From the NCBI RefSeq assembly GCF_000972845.2, contig NC_040016.1, positions 5,104,701-5,168,700 on the forward strand: DNA of 64,000 nucleotides, given 5' to 3'. Below, in pieces: positions 1 to 11,800 of the stretch. The notes beneath the pieces were generated by a model that did not search any database, was not told where the DNA came from, and saw only the letters and a list, made by a program, of their open reading frames with translations. Made by a program: the position numbers and the translations under genes. This DNA is from Larimichthys crocea. Taxonomy: Eukaryota; Chordata; Actinopteri; Sciaenidae. Numbering within the stretch: the stretch's first letter is position 1; every line of letters starts with the position of its first letter.

Positions 1-1
1 A

Positions 2-169
2 CAACTCCAAAGTGTCAAGGACAGTGTTCTTAACTACTTTGTGTTTGCTGTCCTCGATAAGAAGGAACGCAGGAGTCTCATCGAGTATGCCTATATGAAC
101 TATGACCATAAAGACGAGTTTGTATGGTGCCCAAGGAAAATTCAGATGATGTGGTCTAAGCGGTTTTGA
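2..169 (+). CDS. C-terminal 55 codons of an unidentified gene, 5' end outside the window
   Basis: One reading frame is open from position 2 to a TGA at 167-169. It encodes a compact, non-repetitive, charged segment (starts QLQSVKDSVLNYFVFAVLDK, ends FVWCPRKIQMMWSKRF). It looks like real coding sequence: balanced composition with aromatic residues, followed by an AT-rich 3' UTR and a canonical polyadenylation signal. The exon may begin before the window, since no acceptor is visible at the left edge. I could not match this C-terminus to a family I know, so no function is given. The gene converges on dido1, whose 3' end follows within about 0.8 kb. Confidence 0.7.
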   Translation, partial: QLQSVKDSVLNYFVFAVLDKKERRSLIEYAYMNYDHKDEFVWCPRKIQMMWSKRF

Positions 170-705
170 GTCTGGATAATGCAAAAGCCAAAGACCTGCT
201 AAATGCTGCTGCCTAAGCAAAATGCACTACTAAATAATCATTACAGACTCAGTTACACGCAGGAAATTACAATATGTGTGATATTTGTTGTCAAACTTGA
301 TACTGCCAATTAAACTTGACAATAGCACATCAATTTTATACTTATTTTTATTATACAGGTTTAGATAAATTGGACAAATGAAGATTTGTAAGACTTGTAT
401 GAGCCTGATTGTGCGTAATAAGCCTGTAACAACAGTTTGCAATGCTTTATCTAATATCTTCTTTTCGGATTGTATTCACATAACATTTTTTGTTCGAACA
501 ATCGGTTTTGTGTATGGGAGTTGTGTCACTGGTTAACTGCACCAAAGTGACTTGTTTGTACTAAGGTGATACTGTTTCTTTTAGATTGAGTTTCGTTAAC
601 TTCGAGGAAAGCCACTGACATCTTTCTGATGCAGGACTCCTGTGGTGCAAAAAAGTTCTTGATTGTTACAAATGTTAAATAAATTACTTGGTTGCATTAA
701 CATTT
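170..705 (+). other. 3' UTR of the left-edge gene
   Basis: AT-rich sequence without a convincing frame follows the TGA at 167-169. A canonical AATAAA lies at 678-683, so cleavage is expected at roughly 695-710. The short minus-strand open frame inside this stretch (230-442) looks like chance. Confidence 0.55.
678..683 (+). terminator. Polyadenylation signal AATAAA
   Basis: This is the only canonical AATAAA on the plus strand between the stop at 169 and the convergent dido1 3' end. It lies about 510 bases after the stop, a normal 3' UTR length. Confidence 0.6.
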
Positions 706-843
706 CTCTATTTGTGTCTTTACTTAATCAGGTTTACTTTTAGTAGCATCTGTCAAATGTAAGGCTACATGCATGTTCTAAAAGAGTTACTGGAACAGCA
801 ACACTGGCATTGGCCTAACCGGCTGTCATGTGATTCCTGACCA

Positions 844-868
844 CAAACAAAACAAAACAAAACAAAAC
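844..868. repeat. Short tandem AAACA repeat
   Basis: About five copies of a 5-base AAACA unit lie in the interval between the two convergent genes. No function is implied. Confidence 0.8.
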
Positions 869-899
869 CCACTCTTGTATTACTTCACCACAATGTGAA

Positions 900-1534
900 A
901 GCTAAATTGCTTTTTGGTATTATTCATACACAAAAAAATATACAACAGAGACTGATGCACATGTCATCAAACGGTTTAATTGGTTGAAGTGAAACAAAAT
1001 CAGGACATTTCATTAACAACCACTGATGGGGTGTATACTGCGGGTAGTTTGGAGCCTTTAGGATCAAACCTGCCGGACATAAACACACATTTGTGTGTAA
1101 ACAGTGTTGCCTTAACTTTCACATTATCCATTTCAGATATATGGCTTTAATTTCTCTACTTAGAAAAGTATGATTAAAAACATCAGTATATACACAAATA
1201 CATTCATATTTACATATTGCAAAATGGTGTGTTAATCACTTACACTTTTGTTTTCTTAAAAAAATGCTTTGACAGGAGAAAGGTACATGTAATAGGACTC
1301 AGCCTACTTAATACACAAGCAACTTAGATGGCCTTCAGTTTTGTTTTTCAAACGTGATAAAAGAAATTAGAAACCTTTAAGTGACAAAAAGAATACAAAC
1401 ATTGTCAAACATTTTTCTAGTATGAACACAACTGGAAATTTAACGAAATACTGTTAATCTACATTTACAGCGATGACTTCAACTGGTGAAAGGTTAAAGT
1501 GTTTCTCAAAACCGTAAAGTAGTGCCCATGGAAA
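900..1534 (-). other. dido1: 3' UTR of dido1 (end uncertain)
   Basis: AT-rich sequence follows the dido1 stop codon (TAA, 1535-1537). No AATAAA is present on the minus strand, but ATTAAA variants occur (complement of TTTAAT at 1146-1151 and 975-980), so the transcript probably ends between about 950 and 1130. No other feature is seen. Confidence 0.45.
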
Positions 1535-2280
1535 TTAGGACACCCTCTTCTCATTTTCTGCAGTTTTGTCACTCTCCTTGGATGTATCATGTTTATTGTC
1601 CTTTTTCTCCTCTCTCTTTTCTCTGCTTCTGCTCCTGTCCCGACGATCCCTATCTTTGTCTTTGTCTTTGTCCCTGTCTCTGTCTCTATCTCTCTCTCTA
1701 TCTTTGTCTTTATCCCTCTCCCTCTCTTTTTCCCTATCCCTATCCCTATCCCTATCCCTGTCTCTGTCTCTGTCTCTGTCTCTGTCTCTGTCCCTGTCCC
1801 TTTCTCTGTCTTTGTCTCTGTCTTTGTCTTTGTCTCTGTCTTTGTCTTTGTCTCTGCCACGGTCTTTTGCACGGTCTTTGTCCCTGTCACGATCCCTGCT
1901 TCGGGATCTGTCACGTCTCCTGTCTCGATCACGCTCACGGTCACGGTCACGTTCCCGCTCACGGTCACGTTCCCGTTCCCGCTCACGTTCTCGGTCACGG
2001 TTTCTCCCTCTGTCGCGGTCGTAGTCCCTCCTGTCAGAATCCCTGGGTCTCTCCCTTTCCCTGTCTCTTTCCCGGTCTCTCCTCTTGTCTGTGTCTTGAT
2101 CCCTGTGTCGCTCTCCCTCCATCTCCCTGTGCCTCTCACCCTCCTTCCCTCTGCTGCGATCTCTTTCTCGGCTACGCTCGTGATCACGATCCCTATCTCT
2201 GCTTCGATCCCACTCTCGTTCTCTGCTCCACCGCTTGCCCTGGCCCCTGTCCCATGATGGCCTGCCAGCGTGAGGAACTT
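1535..2280 (-). repeat. dido1: RD/RE/KD mixed-charge repeat tail of dido1
   Basis: The last exon encodes a long stretch of alternating Arg with Asp or Glu, plus Lys-Asp, with a few RSRSRDR motifs, ending in KTAENEKRVS and TAA at 1535. The DNA is a degenerate hexamer array (plus strand TCTCTG, CCCTAT, TCACGG units), so nearly all six frames are open. Mixed-charge RD tracts are associated with nuclear speckle targeting in other proteins, so that role is inferred here. Confidence 0.9.
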
Positions 2281-5200
2281 CCCTCTCTCTTTCCCTCCGG
2301 TGGTCCTCTGACAGCTCCCTTGGTCTCTCCTCGGGGGGCTGTAGGGGACCAGGAGGAGGGTCTCTGTGGCCTCCTTCGAAGCGACTGAAACGTTCTAGGC
2401 TGTGGGGATCTGAGTCTTCTCGGGTGGTGCTGCTCCTCCTCCTTATCTCAGGAGAATGGCGGCGCCAGTGGTCGTCCCTGTGCATGTCTGGACTGTGGGC
2501 TCCCATGCGACCCGGTGGACCTAATGGAGCCTCTGGAGGAGTTGGCAGTAGTGGCCCACTGTGGCGAACAGGTCTAGCCTCATCAGAATGCCTATCAAAG
2601 CGGTACCGCTCTGATCCTCCAAAGCGCTGAGACGAGTGTGGTCTATTCTCATGAGAGGGAGGACCTCTGTGCTCATCAAAAGATCCTCGATGTGGAGGCG
2701 AAGAGTGTGGTCGGGAGCTTCCATACTGGTTATGTGGACTGAAGTGCTGTCCGCTCATCTCACCACTAGAAGGTGGGCCTCTTCTGTCCTCATACTGGTT
2801 AGTTGGAGGTCCCCGGTATGCTGACGGGGGACCCTGATTGTCTTTAAAAATATGGAGTGGGTTTGTATTCTGGTCCACGTTAAGCTTAAATGAGTTTGAA
2901 TTGTCTTTATTATACTGTTCTGCAGGCCCTCGAGGTTGGTCTCCCATTGGAGGTTGAGCCCCATGGTCACCATACTGAGATGGCAGAGGACCCCTGGGCC
3001 CTGGGAAGTGGGACGGAGGAGGGAGTCTGTTATCAAAGTGAGCGGGAGGTGGCCCTGTGAAAGGTGGCAGAGGACCTCTGTTTGCTGGGAAATTAAATGG
3101 TGGTGGAGGACCAGTGAATCTTGGTGGGGGTAAACTGTTCTGTCCATCAAAAGTAGGAGGTGGAGGGAGGCCTGGAGGTGGGCCTTGCTGTCCAATGTGC
3201 TGAGGAGGAATGGAGGGATCAAACATTTGAGGAGCAGGGCCTCTCTGGGCCATTGGAGGGAATGGTGGTGGTGGTCCTCTGGGTGGCATGATATTCTGAG
3301 AAACTGGACCAGGAGGCTGCTGTTGCTGTGGTGGTGGTTGGGTGCCTGGCCATTGGTTCTGATAGGGAGGGTATGCAGCTGGAGGTGGACCATATTGCTG
3401 GCTGTTCTCACCTGGCATGGGCGGAGGACCACGTACAGGGGGAGGAACATGGATGGATGGAGGGGGTCCCTGGATAGGAAGGGGGCCTGACATTGGAGGA
3501 AGGCCTTGCATGGGTGGTGGTATAGACATTGGCGGAGGCCTCATTATCATGTTTTGTCCCTGCATCAGATGGGGTGGGGGGAAGTTGGATGGTGGGGGAA
3601 TGTCAGCTGGAGGTCTGTACTCACTGTCAAAGCCTGACGCCGGCAAATGATGTGGCATGTGATGGGACTGAGTGTCGACCATTGCTGTGCTCTGAGTAAG
3701 AACTGGTATTGTCGAAGTTATCGCGGAGGTGTTTGCAGGCTCATTATAATAACTTGTGGTTGGTGTATCTTGGCTGTTCTCGTCATACTCCGAGTCCTCA
3801 CCGGGTTTTAAAATACTAGCAGCATTTGGCCATATACTGTACTTGTCCATCTCTGTTTCTGTCTTGATGGGCTCAGCTTCCTCAGATTTCTCTTCTTTCT
3901 CACCCATGTAGTTCACCTCCATATCAGGTTCCACCGCCTCTCCTAATAATGGAATTGACACCTCTGCCTTGTCTGACTCCATGAAAGGCAGCATCTCACT
4001 TTTCACTTCCTCTTGAAGCAGCGAGGCTTCTTGGCCCTGTGAGATGTCTGGGAGTTCAGGTACACTGGACAGCTGAGGTTCTTGAACCGCAGGTTGTGAA
4101 GGAGTAGAATCCGGCAACAGAGTGGATGCCTCAGATTCATCAGATGGTTTCCTGTCAGCCGTTGCATGTCGAGGATCCCTGCTCTGTCGGGGATCTCGCC
4201 TCTGGTTGATCAAGGGAGTGACTGATGAAGACTTTACTAGTTCCTCAACCTTTTTGCCAAGCTGCAGTAGCTGTGTATTGGCCAAAAGAGATTTAGTAGG
4301 TTGAATTAAGAGAGTGTCTGGAAGTGTCCCTGTGGATGATGTTTGTTGCTCTCCCTGTTTCTGGAAGGTCTGATCCCCAATCTTTTTAAGGCTCTCCAAG
4401 ATCTTTTGTGGATTAGTTGTAGATTCTGCTGCAGCCTTAGCTTGACCTGGTACTAAAGTTTTGACATCTTCAAAAATTGAGTCATCCTCTGGGTCATATG
4501 CCACATCATCACCTTCATTTGCAACAACTGGAGGCTGCTTTGAGATTTCAGGTTTGCTTAGTACTTCAACAGGCTTCTTAGGTGCATTGTAGCCCTTACT
4601 GGGGTCATACTCTTCTTCTGGATCATATGGCCGGTCATCTTCATCCTCCTCTACCGGTTTCTCTTTAAAATTCTGTGCAAACTGCTGCACAATGGGGTCT
4701 AGCATTGTAGGCGGGACAGAGAGTTCCCCGCCATGATCAGACGGTGAATTGGAAGCTTCAGAGTCATGCTTTTTCTTCCCAAATAGAGTATTGAGGATGG
4801 TCTGAAGAGGAGTGGCAGTTGCTGCAGAGGAAGCAACAGAGCTGGATGAAGATGGGGAGTCCTTGCCAGTGGTAGTGGATGTGGCTGGAGCTTTGACAGA
4901 AGACAGTAAGGAAAGGACTGAGGAGGTGGTCACAGTGCTGCTGGAGGTCTCAGAAGAGCTGCTTGGAGGTGATCCTGGAGGTGTCGTGCTGAAGGGAATT
5001 TCAAGACTCTGCCGCATGCTTCTCTCTGCTCTGACTGAAGCAGATGGCTTTGGAAGGCTGGTGTCATCGACATCTTTGGTTTGAGTCTTGGACCGTTTTT
5101 CTTCAGTTTCCAACGGAGCACCTGCTCGCTTCCGGTCCTTCTGACAGATCAGCAGCCCCAGGAGGAGGTTGGGACGAGCTGGTTCAAGCCCTGCAAGATG

Positions 5201-8200
5201 GACAAGAATCTTAGAAAACATATGCATATGAACTAACATACAATTTTACAAAATAGATGCCATTCTCCCTGTAAAACTGCTAAAAAAAGGTTTGACTGAG
5301 CATAAACAGAGCAAAAAACAGGCGAAATGAGAGCATCTAAGAAAAAAAATGATACAAACACCATCCGTAGCACAAAAAACTTTGTGACACATAAAGCAAA
5401 GTTCTCTCAACTCCAAGGTGTTATCCAACAAATGACAATGAGTAATAAATGACAAAGTGATATGACTACACACGTTTCCTAGTCTACAGTTCAATAATAA
5501 GACAGTAGTCATTAAATGTATTGATCAGTAGGCTTGTGCTGGTGAGTGAAGTGAGGTGTAATGGCAGATATAACCAATAGAAAAACAGAATCAAATGATA
5601 TCACTCTAAATCATTCATTGAGATCACCACCAAGATTCCAAACAGATAGTAAATGTTATAAATATTAATTCTATTAAAATCTGATTTGAATAAAAGAAAA
5701 AAGCTCATGTATCCAATGTTCCCTTTTGGTGGCTTAATATGCAGGAGTAGATCTACTGATGTTTGAGACCCTCAGAGATGGACAACCTTTGTACTTACCA
5801 CAGCTGCATTAGACAGTGTTGTACAATCACTGGTTGAAAAGTTTAGATTAAGTGCTGGTTCTTTATTTAGGAGGACATGTCAGTGTTGTTGGTTTATTCC
5901 AGGGGTGCAAGATGTTACCATATGAACACCAGTGTGGTATAAAATGACTGACAAGTTAGCTCACAGCAATTTATTGATTACACAGTGGTTCAATTATGTT
6001 TATGTATGAGCCAAGTCTTAAGAAACAACAGGCTGAAACTGGACTCAAATGGCACCAACCTGCGATGCAAACTTCCTTTATTAGAAATGTGTGATACAAA
6101 GTCAGATACACGTCAGAGAGAGAACACAGCAGCTGTTAAAAGCACAGAGGTGTTTTCCGGGGGAGACTCAGCAAGGAGTGTGAGTGCCCCCTACAGTACA
6201 AACCCATGAATCAAAAAAGCTCTCATTTCAACCTGGGTCCAAAACAAACACCAAATATACTCACCATATGTATCACAGACAAAAAAACACAACACAATCT
6301 AAGAGCAAAAATATTCAGATAAATACAATAACATTCATGTTACCACCAAGCTATTTGTGTATCGCTTTAAATGCTTACCTGGCCCATCAAACGGTAATAG
6401 TTTGGAGGGTAATGGGTCCTTTGAGCCCAGTGGGATGAGATAAAGGTCTTTGATGCGACGGTTGTTGTTAGCCACTACACCAAATCGTTTCCTGCTGCTA
6501 AAGTAAGAGAAGAGAGAGACATATGCCACCTCCTCTTCCTCTGTGGCTGGATGGAAACGGATCAAACACAGTTCCTGCAAACACAGAAAGAGCCAAAACC
6601 AGCATGTAAGTGATGCAAGGCCTTTAAATAAAGACGTTAACCCTGAACTTTTATACAAATACACTTTCCCCCAAACAAACCTTGGAGAGTGACGTTTTCA
6701 GTTTCCCGACATAGTCCCACACTGTGTTTGGAGATATGCGTCCACCAACATGAATGGTGTCTGGCAAATCCTGCACAGCATTGACAACATTAACATGGTT
6801 TTACATCCAATAATGATTATGTCTGAAATTAAATATGAGCCTAATAAACCAGGCAAAAGTACTAACCTCCTTCAGATGTTCAAAGGATCCTGACACCAGA
6901 TAAGCCTTGGTCACAAACTTGGCCACCGACTGCATATTAATGAGTCCTTTCCAAATCTTCTCTTGACCGTGGAGGAAGATTGCTGTCTCACCCTCAAGAG
7001 GAGGCTCGGGCACACTGTAAAACCAAGACCGAATTCCTTTTAGAAAAAAAGCCAAAACCAGAATCCCAAGCCTGTACACAGCTGATCATATACAAGGTTT
7101 TCTCAAAGAATATAACAATGCTGCTGCCCTATCATGCTCTACTGTAACACCACCAAACCTGTTTGCTGACAGGACATTTGTAAAACACTGAGCACTGACA
7201 TTGAGATTAAGCACCTTGTTTTGGCTGGTTTGGACACGGCTGCTGAAGGTGGTGGAGCTGGGGGCATCGGCAGTGGTGCCTTGGGTCCAACTTCCACTGG
7301 AACACTCACAGGAGCTGGGAGTGATTCTGCTGAGTTGTTGTTGATGGGTTTTTCTGGAGCAGTGTAGGTGACGGTTACACTGGAACTGTGCCTGGCCATG
7401 CGCGGGTCTCTGCGGGTGATGCTAACAGAGGACACAGTGGGGGCGATGGGCGCAGGGGCTGGGGCTGGAGGCACCAGCATACTCAGGTCCTCCTGATAAA
7501 GCTGTGACTGTGTTTCTGGAACAGCTGGCTCCACGTTAGACTGGTAGGATGGAGGGACTGGTTGTTGGTAGGCTAAGGGATCTTGGTGCTGGTAAGATGT
7601 GGGGACCTGCGATTGGCCAGCAGGAGGGACATCCCCTGACCTGGACAAATGCAGCTCTTGTCTGGGCGGTTTAGTTTCAGGCTTCTTGGTCAGTTTGGGT
7701 TTCTTAGCTGCAGGCTCATCTTCCATCTTCTGACCTAGAGGGCAGGATTCAAAAACCGTTGTCATCTGTAACAATCACGTTCAATCTACTGAATGACTTT
7801 AACCACCGACATTTATATTAGCCTCTCATTTACCTGTGCATATTTTACAGTTGAGGTCAAATAGATGAGTTCTGTGTTCAGAAGTAGTGTCTTTGAGCAT
7901 GGTACTGAAAATGTCTGGCATGCTGCTGCTGTTCCCCTCCACAGCAGAAGGTTGAGCCGAAGACAAAGGAGACTCATCTTGGTCCTATGGACACATAAAA
8001 GAGGATCTCTGTCAAATCTTGAACTGGATTACACTGTAATCACCCTCCCAAAACCATAATTCTGGATTAATATGATGCACAACACTGTGTTTTGTGCAAG
8101 GTAGATGCAAGTAGATGCTCAGCAATGAAGAAGAAAGATAGTTTCAGAAATTGCATTGAAGAACAGGACAGTTAGACAGCGAGATAAGTAGCCTGTGATG

Positions 8201-8815
8201 TCACCGCTACTCTCTTTACTTTGACAGATTCATGTAACAGTTTGTGTACTAGGACCCCGTGCAAAGGTGAAAAGAAAAGTGTGAAAAGTTGAAGAGCATG
8301 CCACCACTTACTGCAGCAGAGGCCATGCGAGCAGATGAAGAGGTGCTAGAGATACATACATCTGCATCAGATGTTGGTGGAGCATCTTCCATATCTATGC
8401 TGTGTGAGCCAGAGTCATGCCTGTTGCCCAGTTTGGACTGCCCCGAATGGCCCCTTGCACTGGGAGACTGGGCCTGCAGGATACGATATTATATGCATCG
8501 TGTTGAACTACAAACTCTTTAAATCTCAAGTTGATCTGTGCTTGGTGTTAAGTTAAAGGAAAGTAGTATTTACCTCAGGAGCATCTGGCTTCCTCCACTC
8601 TGATATCTCTTTGGAAAGCAACTCTTCAGCACTTAGTCTCACCAGTCTGAAGGGACTAACCTCGCCACCCACAACTCTGTAGAACAGGCCCTGAAACAAA
8701 CATACCACACAGTATTTTAACATCTCAACAAAAGATAAGACTCAAGACAAAAGCTCCTCAGGCTGTAGGCACTGCTTACATAGTTCTGTAAACACAAGAT
8801 ATGCAGTTGAATATG

Positions 8816-8851
<36 letters not shown>

Positions 8852-11800
8852 GTAAATTAATTAAATTATGTTGACTTACTTTGTTTTTGGGATCTTTAAG
8901 ATTGAACATGAGGGACCTGTACTTGTTCTTGTACTTGCTGTCAGTGCTAAGGCAGAGATTGAACATTTCCTTTTCAATGGCAACAGCCAGTCGTCCCACC
9001 TCGCTCTCAGTCATTTTCAGATCATCACTGTCGCTCACCCTGGGTGTCACAACAAATATGCATGGTCTTTAAAATTGTTTAGCTAAACAGTGACTGTGAG
9101 CATTTTAGAAACACAAGTATTCTGAACAAGGTTTTGTGGGACTCTTACCTCTTATAGAGGATGTCTGTCAGCGAGCGCCGGATGTTCTGTCTCATCTGGT
9201 TATTGGGTGGTGGCGGCATAGGGGACACGGGGGGTGCTGAAGCAGCTGAATGTGAAGGTCTGGAAGAGGAGGAGTGGTTGGAGGGAGATGATGGGACTCT
9301 AGAGGAGGACCGACTATGGGATGGAGCATCCTTTGGTTGTGGTTGCTTCTTAGGAATGGTAAAGTTGGACTTGGTGACTCTCAGTGCTCCTGTGACATGG
9401 ACCGGACCTGGAGGGAAGGGAGATGGGGTATGGACGGGCGACAGGCCTGGTTTCTTGGACTTTGCTGCCGTTTTACTCAGAGGTGTCGAAGGTTTCTTGG
9501 ATGTCTTTGAGCTGGTAGTCTGAAGGGAAGACTTCTTGCCCTTCGAGGAAACCTTGGCTGCTCTAGAGGGTGGTGACCTCTTGGATCCTTTGACTGACGT
9601 TGTGGATGCTGGGGAAGGTTTCTCAGGAGCCGGTGATGGCTCCTTCTCACTCTGCTTCTCTTCTTTTGGAGGGGCTGAAACCAAGAACGAGATCAAACAC
9701 TTTAAAAACACAGCGTCATTTACCATATCACCAGCAACACGCAGTGTGACTATTTTACCAACACAGCATGATCATCATGTTGGGTCTATAATTGAGAGAC
9801 TGGTGCTATGATCTTTACAGCTGAAAAAAGAAGATATGAAGCCTTCCTTCAATTGATCAAAAAAATATTTTTTTTCACAATTATTTGTGCGCACACCCAG
9901 TGAACAGTTGGAACAAAAGCACTGGAATAAAAATGAACACAAAACTGACAACTGGGCTGTGGGTTTATTTGTGGCAGTGTGTTGTTTATGAAGGTCCATT
10001 TGAGAATAAAGTATCTTCCCAAACATTTCAGGTGGCAATGATCTATGTGTATATGTGTACTTCCTCATAAAAGAGCTCAGTACCTATAGATCCATACAAG
10101 AAAGGAACAGATGCATTTCAGTCTTGTGCAAACTCTTAGCTTTCATAGTTTTTAAAATAAAATAAAAAAAGACTACCATGTTGTCTCATTAGAAAGTGAG
10201 AAACAAGCAGCATCAACTGGTTATTCACTGGCCAAACTCTTCTTTACCTGAATCGCTTCACTGCCTATTAATGCTATATGATCAATTACACTAAATGACT
10301 GGAATATGTGGATAAGAATCAGAGGAAATGATTAAGAATGATAAAGTTCATAACTTACTCATTCTTATCAATTAGTTTGAGCACAGATACAAACTCTAGC
10401 CACTATCACCAGCTGATGAGGCAAAAAGTAACTAGACCCAAGACTTATTGATGAATGAGTCAATGGTGCAGATATACAGGAATCATTTTTCTAAATCTTT
10501 TCAATTTAAAGAAAATAATATATCAACCAATCAGTCATTTCCAAGACTTGGAAAAGACTGATTTAAGACTTGAATATGGAAACGCACACTTGTCAACTCT
10601 TCAAACTGTCATGTGCAGATGCTAGTGCACCCAGTCATCTGTTGCCCAAGTTGCATGTTAAAGCTGCATTGACCCCACTAGGACACACACACTATACACC
10701 CACTGAAATGTATGAACCAGAGCAACAGTACTGCAACCAAAGTCAACCGACCTCGAAATAGGTTGTCACAGCAATCACATCACTCAGCAAAATATGGGCT
10801 ATGGAAGCACATATCAATGAGCCATAACTTCCTCCTCCTGTTCATCACACAATCATTGCTCACACTGATCTCCTGACCTGATAAGATGCTCTTTACTTGC
10901 TATCTTACGAAGTTCATTCTAATGCCTTCAATGCCCTCTTATAAAGGAAAGGAAGAAAACTGAAATGTCCAAATTTCATTGCAACAAACGTTTCCCTCTA
11001 CATTTATCTCATCAGGTGCAAAGTGTGTGGAAAAACATTGAGCATGATGGGTCTCTTCATCTTCTGAATCAGGTCTTCAGCTTCTATCTTCTACTGTGGC
11101 CGTTCTGAACTTCACTGCAGTATCTCCATGTGGTGTGGTCTGGTCTGGTCTGGTCTCGGGTAGCAGAGCTTCTTTCTCCGGCTGTCCGCCATCTGGGGGG
11201 CTCTCGAGTGTCACGGCTCCAGTGTGTGTAGACATATCAGATGTATATGCTTGTTTGATCTAAACTGGTCAGGATATCCTACAGCAAGCCAAGACTGCTC
11301 ACAACAATCAATCGAGGCATCCTAAAATCTGTTATATCACCTTTTATTTTAAAGCCAGTTTCCCACTGAGTAGTGAGGCATCATATTCAATATGAATAAT
11401 AAAATAAAAAAAAGTCAGCCTGTGAACCACAAAAATGGCAGAAAAAATAAACACAAGGTCGTGCTTAACAGCTGAATATGAGCATAGCTCAATATGAGCT
11501 ATGTTAGCTTCATCAGTCCACCTACCTGCTGGAGAAAGGAAAGGAGTGACCATTTTAAGTGGGTCCAAGAGATGAGGTGAGGAAGTGGAGAGACTTTGGT
11601 CATTTCAAATCACACACATACACCAGTCCATTCATCACATCCATACATCTCCTGGTAATAGCATCATAATCACCAGAAGGCTCAGAGTTGGAGATGAGTG
11701 CCCTCTTTTCATCTCTACCACACGTTCCTTATAAGTTTTCATCAGCCCTGCAGTTTAATGATGAGGTATTCAAAAGGGGTACTCCAGCTTTCAGAAATGC

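Noticed and set aside
1732..1758. Interstitial telomere repeat
   Set aside because: The unit is GGGATA, not TTAGGG, and it is explained as Arg-Asp codons of dido1.
1465..2388. Several long open frames (Ser-Leu, Val-Ser, Cys-Leu and Thr-Glu rich) on both strands over the dido1 tail
   Set aside because: They are by-products of the hexamer repeat encoding RD/KD dipeptides. The composition is purely repetitive, with no splice or start context.
11077..11235. 52-codon minus-strand frame with coding-like composition in a dido1 intron
   Set aside because: I first considered it as a missing exon because the flanking exons seemed out of phase. Extending the 12.4-kb exon to its true donor (GTATGT beside 12372) restored the phase, and this frame has no compatible donor.
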